Shown piece by piece: positions 44,581 through 53,911 of a DNA stretch of 64,000 nt; positions within the stretch are counted from its first letter, which is position 1, and each line of letters begins with the position of its first letter. The notes under the pieces were generated by a model, which ran no database searches, had not been told where the DNA came from, and worked only from the letters and a program-made list of their open reading frames with translations. Source of the stretch: CAVVNN01 sp963749605 (GTDB taxonomy: Bacteria > Actinomycetota > Thermoleophilia > Solirubrobacterales > 70-9); contig CAVVNN010000002.1 of assembly GCA_963749605.1 (NCBI GenBank), forward strand, positions 992,001-1,056,000, read 5' to 3'. A program made the translations under genes and the position numbers.

Positions 44581-46586
44581 GCGCCACCGCCTGGGCCTGG
44601 CTGGTCCTGCTCCTGCCGCTGCTTGGCTCGATCGCGATCGCGCTCGGCTTCCGCGTGCTGCCGGCGCGCGCGGCCGGGGCGATCGGCACCGCGTCGATCG
44701 GGCTCGCCTTCGCCTGCGGCGTCGCGGTCCTGGTCAACCTTCTCGGCGAAGCGCCCGACGCGCGCCACCACGCCTCCTCGCTCTGGGACTACGCCAGCGC
44801 CGCCGGGCTCCAGATCAAGCTCGGGATCTTCGTCGACCCGCTCTCGGCATTCATGGTCCTCGTCGTCACCGGCGTCTCGACCCTGATCCACCTCTACTCG
44901 TTCGGCTACATGCGCTCCGACGAGGGCTACCGCCGCTTCTTCAGCTACCTCAACTTCTTCGTCTTCTCGATGCTGCTGCTGGTCCTCGCCGGCAACTTCG
45001 TGCTCCTGATCGTCGGCTGGGCCTTCGTCGGCTTCGCCTCCTACGCGCTGATCAGCTTCTGGTACCGGCGCACGACCGCGACCAGGGCCGGAATGAAGGC
45101 GTTCGTGATCAACGTGGTCGGCGACATCGGCCTCGTCCTCGCCGCCCTCCTCATCTTCCGCGAACTGGGGACCTTCGAATACGGGGAGGTCTTCGCCAAG
45201 GCGCCGCAGGTCTTCCATACCAACGAGTGGACGGTGACCGCGATCTGCCTGCTGCTCCTGGTCGGCGCCTTCGCCAAGTCGGCGCAGCTGCCGTTGCACA
45301 CCTGGCTGCCGGACGCGATGGAGGGCCCGACCCCGGTCTCGGCGCTGATCCACGCGGCGACGATGGTCACCGCCGGCGTCTACCTGATCGCCCGCACCCA
45401 CGTCCTCTTCGTCCTCGCCCCGACCGCGGCCGACATCGCCGCCTTCACCGGGCTGGCGACGCTGCTGGTCGCCGGCACGATCGCGATCGCGGTGACCGAC
45501 CTGAAGCGGGTGATCGCCTACTCGACGATGAGCCAGATCGGCTACATGATCATGGGAGTCTCGATCGGCGCCTACAGCGCCGGGCTCTTCCACCTGATGA
45601 CCCACGCCTTCTTCAAGGCGCTGCTCTTCATGGCGGCCGGCTCGATCATCTCGGCGATGGCGAACCGCCAGGACATCGACCGGATGAGCGGCTTCTGGAA
45701 GGCGATGCGGTTCACCTCGGTGATGCTGCTGATCGGCGGCCTGGCGCTGGCCGCCTTCCCCGGCACCTCGGGCTTCTTCTCCAAGGACTCGATCCTCTCC
45801 TACGCCTCGACCAGGGGAGGGATGTATGAGTGGATGGCGATCGGCGGCTACATCGGCGCCTTCCTCACCGCGATCTACACCTTCCGGCTCGTCTTCCGGG
45901 TGCTGCCCGGGAAGCCCTGCGAGGAGGCGCAGGAGCTGATCGACAGCGGCCACCTCCACCACGGCGAGCCGACCAACCCGGCGACCGAAGAGCTCGAGGA
46001 CACCGACGTCGGCTTCCCCGGCGCCCACCACCACATCGCCGAGCAGTCGTGGCCGATGGCGGTGGCGATGGCGATCCTGGGGGTCGGCGCCCTGTTCGCC
46101 GGCCTGATCGAGATCCCCGGCGTCGACAACGTCCTCTTCCGCTTCCTCGACCCGGTCTTCGCCAACTCGCCGCTGGCGGCGATCCACCCGACGGCGAGCC
46201 ACGACTGGACCGGGCTGGCGATCGGCGGGGCGATCTCGCTGGCGGGCATCTTCGCCGCCTGGGTGCTGTGGGTGGCGCAGCCCGAGCTGCCGGCGCTGTT
46301 CCGCCGGCGCCTCCGCCCCGTCTATCTCCTCTGCCTCAACAAGTGGTACTTCGACGAGCTGATCGACGTCGCGATCGTGCGGCCGGCGCTGGCGATCGGC
46401 CGCTTCGCCAACCGCACCTTCGAGCGGCTCGTCGTCGACGGCCTCGTCACCGGGACCGAGGAGACCGTGCGCGGCGCCGGCGGCGTCGTCCGCGCGGTGC
46501 AGAACGGCTTCGTCCGCAGCTACGCCCTGCTCCTGATCGCCGGCTTCGCCGGGCTCGCCCTCTACTTCCTGCTGAGCAGCTCATGA
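44577..46586 (+). CDS. nuoL: NADH-quinone oxidoreductase subunit L
   Basis: A 669-residue antiporter-like subunit with about 15-16 helices. FVGFASYALISFWY, KSAQLPLHTWLPDAMEGPTPVSALIHAATMV (key HTWLPDAMEGPTPVSALIH) and THAFFKALLFM are NuoL signatures. The long C-terminal amphipathic helix region runs from about 560. A His-rich segment at about 460-485 (HLHHGEP, GAHHHIAEQ) lies in a loop. It overlaps nuoM by 4 bases. Confidence 0.97.
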   Translation: MSATAWAWLVLLLPLLGSIAIALGFRVLPARAAGAIGTASIGLAFACGVAVLVNLLGEAPDARHHASSLWDYASAAGLQIKLGIFVDPLSAFMVLVVTGVSTLIHLYSFGYMRSDEGYRRFFSYLNFFVFSMLLLVLAGNFVLLIVGWAFVGFASYALISFWYRRTTATRAGMKAFVINVVGDIGLVLAALLIFRELGTFEYGEVFAKAPQVFHTNEWTVTAICLLLLVGAFAKSAQLPLHTWLPDAMEGPTPVSALIHAATMVTAGVYLIARTHVLFVLAPTAADIAAFTGLATLLVAGTIAIAVTDLKRVIAYSTMSQIGYMIMGVSIGAYSAGLFHLMTHAFFKALLFMAAGSIISAMANRQDIDRMSGFWKAMRFTSVMLLIGGLALAAFPGTSGFFSKDSILSYASTRGGMYEWMAIGGYIGAFLTAIYTFRLVFRVLPGKPCEEAQELIDSGHLHHGEPTNPATEELEDTDVGFPGAHHHIAEQSWPMAVAMAILGVGALFAGLIEIPGVDNVLFRFLDPVFANSPLAAIHPTASHDWTGLAIGGAISLAGIFAAWVLWVAQPELPALFRRRLRPVYLLCLNKWYFDELIDVAIVRPALAIGRFANRTFERLVVDGLVTGTEETVRGAGGVVRAVQNGFVRSYALLLIAGFAGLALYFLLSSS

Positions 46587-48082
46587 TCAACTCGCTGCTC
46601 TGGACACCTCTCCTCTTCGGCGTCATCGGACTCTTCCTGCCGAAGCGGGCGACCGGCTGGTGGGCCACTGCGGGGGCGCTCGTCACGCTGGGGATCGCGA
46701 TCGCGCTGCTCGCCGGGTTCGACTCGGGGGCGAGCGGCCTGCAGGACACCGTCGACGTCAGCTGGATCCCCGGGCTGGGGGTCGACTACAGCCTCGGGAT
46801 CGACGGGCTCAACGTCTTCCTGGTGCTGCTGACCGCGGTGCTGTGGACCGGCGCGACCGCCTTCGCCGCCTTCCGCGAGCAGGAGCGCCCACAGCTCTTC
46901 TACTTCCTGCTGCTGCTCGGCGAGACCGCGACGCTGGGCTCCTTCGTCGCCCAGGACCTGCTCCTCTTCGTCCTCTTCTTCGACCTGATGCTGGTGCCGT
47001 TCTACTTCCTCTTCGGCGCCTGGGGGACGGACCGGGCCGACGGAGTCACAGCCTCGGCGGCGACGCTGAAGATGATCGTCTACACGCTGATCGGCTCGCT
47101 GCTGATGCTGGTCGCGGCGATCGCCACCGCGATCCTCTCCGCCCACGGCGGCCACCTCACCTTCTCGATCGCCGAATTGAGCAAGCACCCGCTCGGCGAC
47201 GGCAGCCAGCGCTGGATCTTCTGGTTCTTCGCCGCCGCCTTCCTGGTCAAGATGCCCGCCTTCCTCCTCCACGGCTGGATGCCGGACGCCTACCGCGCCG
47301 CCCCGCTGCCGGCCCTGGCGGTCTTCTCCGGCGTGCTGGCCAAGGTCGGCGCCTACGGCTTCCTGCGGATCGTGCTGCCGCTCTTCCCCGCCGCCACCGT
47401 GCAGTTCCAGGAGGTGGTCCTGGTGATCGCGCTGGCCTCGATCCTCTACGGCTCGGTGATGGCCTTCACCCAGACCAACGTGCGGCTGATCGCCGGCTAC
47501 TCCTCGGTGGCGCAGCTCGGCTTCATCACCGCCGGGATCTTCGCCCTGCGCGCCGACGGCGCCGACGGGGCGATCCTGCAGATGGTCAACCACGGCCTCG
47601 TCGTCGCCCCGATCTTCATCATCGTCGCGATCCTGGTCGAGCGGACCGGGACCGAGGACCTGCGGGAGATGGGCGGGATGGCGCTGCGCGCCCCGGTCCT
47701 CGCGGCGCTGTTCCTGATCATCACCCTGGCGACCCTGGCGATGCCCGGCTCGGCCAACTTCGTCGGCGAGTTCTACATCCTCAACGCGCTCTTCCAGGCG
47801 AAGATCGTGTTCGCCCTGATCGCCGTCTCCGGCGTCGCGATGTCCGCCTACTACGCGCTGCGGCTCTACCAGCGCACGATGCACAACCGCAAGCCCGACG
47901 GGATCGCCTCGCGTGAGATCGGCTGGCGCGACGGCATCGTCCTCGCCCCCCTCGTCCTCTGCATCCTCGGCCTAGCCTTCTACCCGCAGCTGATCCTCCA
48001 CCGGACCACCCACTCGGTCGAAAGCTCGGTGGCCGCAGTCCACCACGAACAGCCCGCCAAGACGACGCTGGCCAAGCGATGA
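46583..48082 (+). CDS. nuoM: NADH-quinone oxidoreductase subunit M
   Basis: A 499-residue antiporter-like subunit starting at ATG 46583. VSWIPGLGVDYSLGIDGLN, FFDLMLVPFYFLFGAWG and KMPAFLLHGWMPDAYRAAP are signatures, and FTQTNVRLIAGYSSVAQLGF is typical of this clade. A longer open frame upstream is antisense/out of frame to nuoL. It overlaps nuoN by 4 bases. Confidence 0.97.
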   Translation: MINSLLWTPLLFGVIGLFLPKRATGWWATAGALVTLGIAIALLAGFDSGASGLQDTVDVSWIPGLGVDYSLGIDGLNVFLVLLTAVLWTGATAFAAFREQERPQLFYFLLLLGETATLGSFVAQDLLLFVLFFDLMLVPFYFLFGAWGTDRADGVTASAATLKMIVYTLIGSLLMLVAAIATAILSAHGGHLTFSIAELSKHPLGDGSQRWIFWFFAAAFLVKMPAFLLHGWMPDAYRAAPLPALAVFSGVLAKVGAYGFLRIVLPLFPAATVQFQEVVLVIALASILYGSVMAFTQTNVRLIAGYSSVAQLGFITAGIFALRADGADGAILQMVNHGLVVAPIFIIVAILVERTGTEDLREMGGMALRAPVLAALFLIITLATLAMPGSANFVGEFYILNALFQAKIVFALIAVSGVAMSAYYALRLYQRTMHNRKPDGIASREIGWRDGIVLAPLVLCILGLAFYPQLILHRTTHSVESSVAAVHHEQPAKTTLAKR

Positions 48083-49578
48083 GCGCCTTCCACGCCCCCC
48101 ATATCGACTACGCGGCGCTCTCGCCCGTGATCGCCCTCACCGCCGGGGTCTGCATCGTCCTGCTGACCGCCGTGTTCAGGCCGCTGCGACGCACGGCGCC
48201 GGCGCTGACCCTGCTCACCCTTGCGGCGACCGCCGGCCTGCTGGTCTGGCAGTGGGGCGGCTCGACCGATCTCGTCTCCGGGGCGCTGCGCCTCGACGGC
48301 CTGGCGATCTCGATCTCGCTGATCGCGGTGCTCACCGCGGCCTTCGCGGTTCTCCTCTCGGTGGGCGAGCCCGCCGCCGAGCAGGCCGGGCGCGGCGAGT
48401 ACCACGCGCTGCTGCTCGGCTCGGTGCTGGGGATGACGCTGCTGTCGCAGTCGCAGAACCTGGTCAGCTTCTTCGTCGCGCTCGAGACCCTCTCGATCCC
48501 CCTCTACATCCTCTGCGCAACCAACCTTCGCCGCGAGCGCTCGCTCGAGTCGGGGCTGAAGTACCTGATCGTCGGCTCGCTCGGCTCGGCGACGCTGCTC
48601 TACGGGATGGCCTTCATCTACGGCGGCAGCGGCTCCACCGGCTTCGACGGGATCGCCGCCGGCATCGCGCAGAAGGGCGTGCTCGGCGACCCGCTGGTCC
48701 TGGTCGGGATCGGGATGACGGCGGTCGGCCTCGCCTTCAAGACCTCGATCGCTCCCTTCCACCAGTGGACGCCGGACGTCTACGAGGGCGCCCCCACCCC
48801 GATCACCAGCTTCATGGCGGTGGCGACGAAGGCGGCGGCGTTTGCGGTCTTCGTCCGCTTCTTCGACGTGGCGCTGGCGCCGCAGGCGAACGAGTGGCAG
48901 CCGGCGCTCGCGGTCCTCGCGGCGCTCTCGATCGTGGTCGGCAACGTCGGCGCCCTCGGCCAGAGCTCGCTGAAGCGGCTGCTCGGCTACTCCGGCGTCG
49001 CCCAAGCCGGCTACATCCTCGGCGGCCTCGTCGTCGCCTCCGCGGCGGGGGTCGACGCGCTCGTCTTCTACCTCGCCGCCTACGCCTTCATGAACCTCGC
49101 CGCCTTCGCGGTGGTCGTGGCGCGGGAGCGAGAGACCTCCTACGGCGACGACATCCGCGCCGTGCAGGGACTGGGGCGCGAGCGGCCGCTGCTCGCCTGG
49201 CCGCTGACGATCTCGATGCTCGGCCTGGCCGGCCTGCCGGCGACGGCGGGCTTCATCGGCAAGCTCTACCTGATCGAGGCGCTGGTCGAAGGCGACTACA
49301 CCTGGCTCGCGGTCTTCATCGCCATCGGCACGATGATCTCCCTCGCCTACTACCTGCGGGTGGTCGCGGCGATGTGGATGCGGCCGGGCGGGGAGCCGGC
49401 GGCCGCGCCAGCCATCGCCGGCGCCTCCCCCGAGGCCGACCCGATCGACCCCGAGGCCGGCAGCCGCCCCCACCTGGTGGCCCCCGCCCTGCTCGCCGCC
49501 GCCGCGGTCGTCTTCTTCGGCGTCATCCCCCAGCCGCTGGTCGAGTTCGCCGAACACGCCGGCGCCGCGCTCTTCTAA
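48079..49578 (+). CDS. nuoN: NADH-quinone oxidoreductase subunit N
   Basis: A 499-residue antiporter-like subunit. FFVALETLSIPLYILCA, FKTSIAPFHQWTPDVYEGAP and LKRLLGYSGVAQAGYILGG are signatures. It is the last nuo gene; 37 bases separate it from the AEC transporter. With it the operon has all 14 canonical genes (A-N). Confidence 0.97.
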   Translation: MSAFHAPHIDYAALSPVIALTAGVCIVLLTAVFRPLRRTAPALTLLTLAATAGLLVWQWGGSTDLVSGALRLDGLAISISLIAVLTAAFAVLLSVGEPAAEQAGRGEYHALLLGSVLGMTLLSQSQNLVSFFVALETLSIPLYILCATNLRRERSLESGLKYLIVGSLGSATLLYGMAFIYGGSGSTGFDGIAAGIAQKGVLGDPLVLVGIGMTAVGLAFKTSIAPFHQWTPDVYEGAPTPITSFMAVATKAAAFAVFVRFFDVALAPQANEWQPALAVLAALSIVVGNVGALGQSSLKRLLGYSGVAQAGYILGGLVVASAAGVDALVFYLAAYAFMNLAAFAVVVARERETSYGDDIRAVQGLGRERPLLAWPLTISMLGLAGLPATAGFIGKLYLIEALVEGDYTWLAVFIAIGTMISLAYYLRVVAAMWMRPGGEPAAAPAIAGASPEADPIDPEAGSRPHLVAPALLAAAAVVFFGVIPQPLVEFAEHAGAALF

Positions 49579-49615
49579 CCCACTGCCTCCTCCGGTGACC
49601 TGAAAGGGTCTCGCG

Positions 49616-50539
49616 ATGGGCGTCCTGCTCGCCACCGCTGCGATCGTCGCTGCCGTCGCCGTCGGCGTCTGGTCCGAGGGCCGCTGGCCGCAGGGGGCTG
49701 CGCTCGCCGCCCGCCGCGCTCTGGTGCTGCTGCTCTACGTCCTGCTGCCGCCGGTGATCTTCTTCAACCTCGCCGCCAGCGAGGTGGACGTCGCCCACGG
49801 GATCGGCCTGGCGCTGGGGATCGTCGCCTCCTCGCTGGGCGCGCTGCTCGCCTGGTGGGTGGCGAGCCGCGTCCTGCGCCTGCCGCCGTACCAGACCGGC
49901 GCGGTGGTCTGCACGGTGCTCAGCGTCAACACCGGCTACCTCGGCTACCCGCTGACGGTGGCGCTGCTCGGCCGCGACCAGCTCCCGACCGCCGTCCTCT
50001 ACGACGTGCTCGTGACCGGGCCCTGCCTGCTGCTCGGCGCCTTCGCCGTCGGCGCGGCGTTCGGAACCAAGGCCGGAGAAAGCCCCCGCCAGCGCGTGCG
50101 CGCTTTCTTCACCCGCAACCCACCGCTCTACGCGGCGGTGGCCGGGCTGCTCGCCCCCAAGGCGCTGGCGCCCCACCTCCTCGTCGACCTCTCCCAGGCG
50201 CTGGTCGTCGCGATCCTTCCGCTCGGCTTCTTCGCCGTCGGCGCCACCCTGGCCGAGAACGCCGAACACGGCGAGCTGCCGATGCCGCCGCCCCTGACCC
50301 GCCCGGTGATGGTCGCCATCGCCACGCGACTGGCGGTCGTGCCGGCCCTGCTGATGCTGCTCGCGGCGCCACTGATCGACCTCCCCGCCGCCTACCGCCT
50401 GCTCTCGGCGATGCCCTCCGGCATCAACTCGATGGTCGTCGCCCACGCCTACGGCCTCGACATGGAGATCACCGCCGAGGCGGTGACCTGGTCGACCGCG
50501 ATAGTCGTCGCCGCTGCCCTAGTCTCGTTGCTGTTCTGA
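49616..50539 (+). CDS. AEC (auxin efflux carrier) family transporter
   Basis: A 307-residue protein with about ten helices. LPPVIFFNLAAS, VLSVNTGYLGYPLTVALLG and a C-terminal MPSGINSMVVAHAYGLD follow the AEC/malonate-type pattern, with helix-breaking Asn-x-Gly and Pro motifs. Substrate is likely a small organic anion. The stop overlaps the next start by one base (TGATG). Co-transcription with nuo is possible. Confidence 0.88.
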   Translation: MGVLLATAAIVAAVAVGVWSEGRWPQGAALAARRALVLLLYVLLPPVIFFNLAASEVDVAHGIGLALGIVASSLGALLAWWVASRVLRLPPYQTGAVVCTVLSVNTGYLGYPLTVALLGRDQLPTAVLYDVLVTGPCLLLGAFAVGAAFGTKAGESPRQRVRAFFTRNPPLYAAVAGLLAPKALAPHLLVDLSQALVVAILPLGFFAVGATLAENAEHGELPMPPPLTRPVMVAIATRLAVVPALLMLLAAPLIDLPAAYRLLSAMPSGINSMVVAHAYGLDMEITAEAVTWSTAIVVAAALVSLLF

Positions 50540-50733
50540 TGCTGCAGCACGTCGGAATCGAGCTCCAGCCCGCCGATGTCGATCGTGCGGTCGAGTTCTT
50601 CACCCTGCTTGGCTTCGAGCAGGTCGATCCGCCGTCCACCCTCGCCGACGACTTCACCTGGCTCGAGTGCGACGGAACCCAGGTCCACCTGATCCGCCAC
50701 CGCGTCGAGCTGATGGCCGCCCCACCTGGCTAG
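50539..50733 (+). CDS. VOC (glyoxalase-like) protein with internal deletion
   Basis: A 64-residue remnant. The N-terminal 50 residues (HVGIELQPADVDRAVEFFTLLGFEQV, shown by HVGIE and FFTLLGFE) and DGTQVHLI are a normal first VOC module. The next residues, HRVELMAAPPG, look like the normal C-terminus of a 110-120 residue VOC protein (GHRVELM). About 50 residues in between are missing without loss of frame. It may be non-functional or act as a half-module dimer. The ATG overlaps the transporter stop. Confidence 0.6.
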   Translation: MLQHVGIELQPADVDRAVEFFTLLGFEQVDPPSTLADDFTWLECDGTQVHLIRHRVELMAAPPG

Positions 50734-50825
50734 CGCCGGCCCAGCGCCAGAATCGAGCGCCGAACTGGGTCCCGGTTCTTGCCGCCCGCGCGCCTCTTCG
50801 CGACTGAGGCGGAGCGTCTCGTAGT

Positions 50826-50853
50826 GCATCGAGCTACCCCAGGGGCTCGATGC
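50826..50853. terminator. hairpin at the SGNH gene 3' end
   Basis: GCATCGAGC and GCTCGATGC form a 9-bp perfect stem with a 10-base loop. It overlaps the last codons and stop of the SGNH esterase and faces the VOC gene. It is probably a terminator for either strand. Confidence 0.5.
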
Positions 50854-51988
50854 GCATGCCGCCGACGTAGCTGCGGCCGGGGGTGCCTTGGCAGGCGTAG
50901 TCGCCGGGGGGTTGCGCGTACATCAGACCCAGGCAGGCGCCAATCGCTCGCTGGCCGTAGGCGTTGGGGTGAAGCGACTCGCGGGTGGCGCCCTGGGCGA
51001 AGGAGAGGCGGCGAATCCATTCCGACACTCGAGGGGAAGGGCCTTCGGGACCGGCGCGGCGGGAGCGGCTGTCGCAGAGTTGGTGGCCGTCGAGGGCGTG
51101 CTGGAGGTCGAGGAACTCGGCGCCGGTGCTCGCCGCAGCCGCCCTCATCGTCGCGTCGATCGACGGGGTTGCGCGGAGCGCCGCCCAGTCGGCGTCGGCA
51201 TTCCAGAGCGGACAGCCGCCTTCGCTGAGCCGGCTCCAGCCGTCCTCGGGATAGCGGATCCAGCGGCCGGCCGGGAATGGCGACGCGTAGTCCATCGCGA
51301 TCAGGCGGTAGTCCGAGCGCCGGTAGCCGGCGCTCGCCATCGCCGCCTGCACCTCACGCAGCACCTTGCGCAGGCGCGCCCCCGCGGCGGGCAGGGTGGC
51401 CTCGATCTCCGCCTGCGCGCCGCCGCGGCAGTGGACCGGATCTTCAGGCGAACTGCGAGCCCAGTCCAGGGCGCAGTCCACCACCAGGCCGCCGAAGCCG
51501 ACGTCGTTGGCGCCCACTGTCACCACCACCATCCGCACGTCGTCGCGCCGCGCCACCGCCGCCAGCCGGTCGGCCTGCGGCGCCTCCCCGAAGTGCGGCT
51601 GCCCGGCCGAGACCGCCCGCCACAGGTTCGCCGCCTTCGCCCCCGAGCAGGCGAGGTTGACCCTCTCGTCGACCGCCACCGGCGCGCTGAGGACCGGCGC
51701 CACGTCGGAGCGATGGCAGTCGTTGCGCTCGGAAGCGCCGTAGACCAGGCTCGGGTCGTAAGAACAGCCCCATCCACCGCAGTCGAAGGCGGCGCGGTCG
51801 GTCCCCGAGCGGGTCCCGAGCGGTTCGGAGCCGTTGCCCATCCAACGCCCGCCCTCGCCGGAGATGAAGCTGTCCCCCAGGGAGACGATCGCCGTCACCG
51901 GCGACCCCGGGCTCGCCCCCGCCTGTCCCACCACCCCAAGCGCCGCGATCGCGATCGCGACCAGGGCCGCCACCGTCACCCGCCTCAT
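50834..51988 (-). CDS. secreted SGNH/GDSL-family esterase
   Basis: A 384-residue exported hydrolase. The signal peptide covers about 1-25 (MRRVTVAALVAIAIAALG). Block I SLGDSFISGEGG has the catalytic Ser, block III VTVGANDVGFGG the Asn, and block V RESLHPNAYGQ the His. Eight or more cysteines suggest disulphides. The ATG at 51988 follows GGGAGGGG; the frame extends upstream but without a signal-like start. It probably acts as a lipase/esterase or deacetylase outside the cell. Confidence 0.88.
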   Translation of the reverse strand: MRRVTVAALVAIAIAALGVVGQAGASPGSPVTAIVSLGDSFISGEGGRWMGNGSEPLGTRSGTDRAAFDCGGWGCSYDPSLVYGASERNDCHRSDVAPVLSAPVAVDERVNLACSGAKAANLWRAVSAGQPHFGEAPQADRLAAVARRDDVRMVVVTVGANDVGFGGLVVDCALDWARSSPEDPVHCRGGAQAEIEATLPAAGARLRKVLREVQAAMASAGYRRSDYRLIAMDYASPFPAGRWIRYPEDGWSRLSEGGCPLWNADADWAALRATPSIDATMRAAAASTGAEFLDLQHALDGHQLCDSRSRRAGPEGPSPRVSEWIRRLSFAQGATRESLHPNAYGQRAIGACLGLMYAQPPGDYACQGTPGRSYVGGMRIEPLG

Positions 51989-52157
51989 AGCCCCTCCCTT
52001 CGACCGCCGGCTCCCGCACGGCCGGCTCTCCGCCAGGAAAGACGCGCCCGCCGTCGCAGTCAAGGCCTGCGCGGGACTTTTGACCTCGTCCGCTGAAAAG
52101 TTTCGATCCGGGGTTGTTTCGCCCGCCTCTGGGAGCCCGTCACCCCCCGCGGCTACG

Positions 52158-53801
52158 ATGCGCCGGGTGCGTTACCCAGTCGAGGACTTCACCCCGGAGG
52201 AGCGAGCGGCCCTCGCCCCCCACTTCACCAACCTCGACCGCCCCGTGTTCGCCCTGGTCAACCTCCCGGAGACCGTCAAGGGAGCGCTTTTTGCCCGCTA
52301 TTCGCGGTATTCCGGGACGGTGCGGCGCCTCTATCTGGAGGAGTTCGCCGCCGACTCGCCGCCCGGAGGGCGCCCCTTCGACGCCGAGGAGGGAGAGCGG
52401 GCGGCGAAGCTCTACGAGCGGGTCTTCCTCGGCTACGGCGACGACTCGATCGCCCAGGTGGGCGGCGCCCATGTCGCCTGCGAGTGGGTTTCGAACATCC
52501 TCACCAAGGTGCTGCAGCGCGGCCGCCTCGCCGCCTACCTGGAGCAGTCGACCCGCTACATCCCCTACGACAAGCCGCTTCCAGCGGATGCCGGCGGCGG
52601 CTACCGCTACCACCGCGGCGAGGAGCTCGGGCCCGAGTTCGCGGCGGCGATGGACGAGCTGTTCTCGATCTACTCGAACTCACTCAGCCGGGTCGAGGAG
52701 TGGGCGGCGAGCCGCTGGCCGCGCGGCGACGAAGAGCCCGAGGCTGCCTGGCAGCGCTCGATCCGGGCCAAGGCGCTCGACCTGCTGCGCGGGCTGCTGC
52801 CGGCGGCGACGCTGAGCCACGTCGGCATCTACGCCTCCGGCCAGGCCTACGAGCAGCTGATCCTGCGCCTGATGGCCTCGCCGCTGCCCGAGGCGCGCGA
52901 GTTCGGCGCGATGATCCTGGCAGAGCTGCAGCAGGTGATGCCGAGCTTCGTCTCGCGGATCGAGCGTCCCGACCGGGGCGGCGAGTGGGTCTCCTACCTG
53001 GAGCGGCGCCGCGAGCAGACCGAGAGCTGGGTCTCACGGCTGGGGCTCGACCGCCGCGCCGGGGACGACGAGACCCCCTCGGTTGAGCTGATCCACGTCG
53101 ACGGCAGCGAAGAGGACCTGCTCGCCGCCTGCCTGTTCGAGTCGGCGAGCGCGCCCCAGACCGAGATCCTCGCCCGCCTCGACGTACTCGACCGCAACGA
53201 GCGCGCCGAGCTGCTGGGCGCGCTGGTCGGCGAGCGCGCCAACCGCCGCCACCGCCCGGGCCGCGGCTTCGAGGCGGTCCGCTACCGCTTCGAGATCGTC
53301 TCCGACTACGGCGCCTTCCGCGACCTGCAGCGTCACCGCATGCTGACCTGCCAGTGGCAGCGGCTGGGACCGGACCTCGGCGCCGAAGTGCCGGGCGAGG
53401 TGAGCGAGGCCGGCGTCGGCGGCGAGTTCGAACGGGCGCTGGAGGTCTCGCGCGCAGAGTACGAGCGCCTCGCCGCCGCCGGCCTGCACGAGCAGGCGCC
53501 CTACGCGCTCAGCCTCGCCTACCGGATCCGCTACTGCCTCGACCTCAACGCGCGCGAGGCGATGCACCTGATCGAGCTGCGCTCCGGTCGCGAGGGCCAT
53601 CCCGCCTACCGGGCGATCGCCCAGGCGATGCACGAGCGAATCGCCGCGATCCACCCGGCGGTCGCGGCGGCGATGACCCACGTCGACACCTCGCAGGAGC
53701 CGCGCCTGGAGCGGATCCTCAGCGAGATCCGCACCCAGCGCAAGCGCGCCCGGGCCACAGAGCACGCCGAGGCGCCACCGGGCCTCAACCCACTCGGGTA
53801 G
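52158..53801 (+). CDS. thyX: double-length FAD-dependent thymidylate synthase (tandem ThyX)
   Basis: A 547-residue protein, about twice ordinary ThyX (220-250 residues). Two ThyX-like halves are visible. The N-terminal half has LQRGRLAAYLEQSTRYIPY (about 119-137), keeping the Ser-x-Arg-Tyr part of the ThyX signature but with RGR for RHR. The C-terminal half has RYRFEIVSDYGAFRDLQRHRMLTCQWQR (summarised RHRMLTCQWQR, about 392-402) and LIELRSGREGHP (about 471-482). It should make dTMP from dUMP using FAD and methylene-THF. The start ATG at 52158 is the natural one; the frame is open upstream. Confidence 0.85.
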   Translation: MRRVRYPVEDFTPEERAALAPHFTNLDRPVFALVNLPETVKGALFARYSRYSGTVRRLYLEEFAADSPPGGRPFDAEEGERAAKLYERVFLGYGDDSIAQVGGAHVACEWVSNILTKVLQRGRLAAYLEQSTRYIPYDKPLPADAGGGYRYHRGEELGPEFAAAMDELFSIYSNSLSRVEEWAASRWPRGDEEPEAAWQRSIRAKALDLLRGLLPAATLSHVGIYASGQAYEQLILRLMASPLPEAREFGAMILAELQQVMPSFVSRIERPDRGGEWVSYLERRREQTESWVSRLGLDRRAGDDETPSVELIHVDGSEEDLLAACLFESASAPQTEILARLDVLDRNERAELLGALVGERANRRHRPGRGFEAVRYRFEIVSDYGAFRDLQRHRMLTCQWQRLGPDLGAEVPGEVSEAGVGGEFERALEVSRAEYERLAAAGLHEQAPYALSLAYRIRYCLDLNAREAMHLIELRSGREGHPAYRAIAQAMHERIAAIHPAVAAAMTHVDTSQEPRLERILSEIRTQRKRARATEHAEAPPGLNPLG

Positions 53802-53911
53802 GGATGTCCGAGTAGGGGCTTCGCTTAACTTTTTTGTGGATCGGCCGGGGCCGTCCGAGTAGCTGGTCTGCAAAAAAGTGCAAGACGCTTCGCCCCTACT
53901 CGGACATCCCT
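53800..53911. repeat. long inverted repeat with paired T-runs (bidirectional terminator-like)
   Basis: The outer arms (53800-53819 and 53892-53911) are perfect 20-base complements. Further in, both sides carry ACTTTTTTG (one on each strand), and the centre has CGGCC-GG-GGCCG. The motif GTCCGAGTAG occurs three times, twice direct and once inverted. It lies between the convergent thyX and membrane-protein genes and overlaps both stops. Each strand thus has a stem and a T-run. Confidence 0.65.

Noticed and set aside
44136..46202. A 688-codon minus-strand frame opposite nuoL
   Set aside because: It is Asp/Glu/Arg-rich antisense of a membrane-protein gene, with no recognisable motif.
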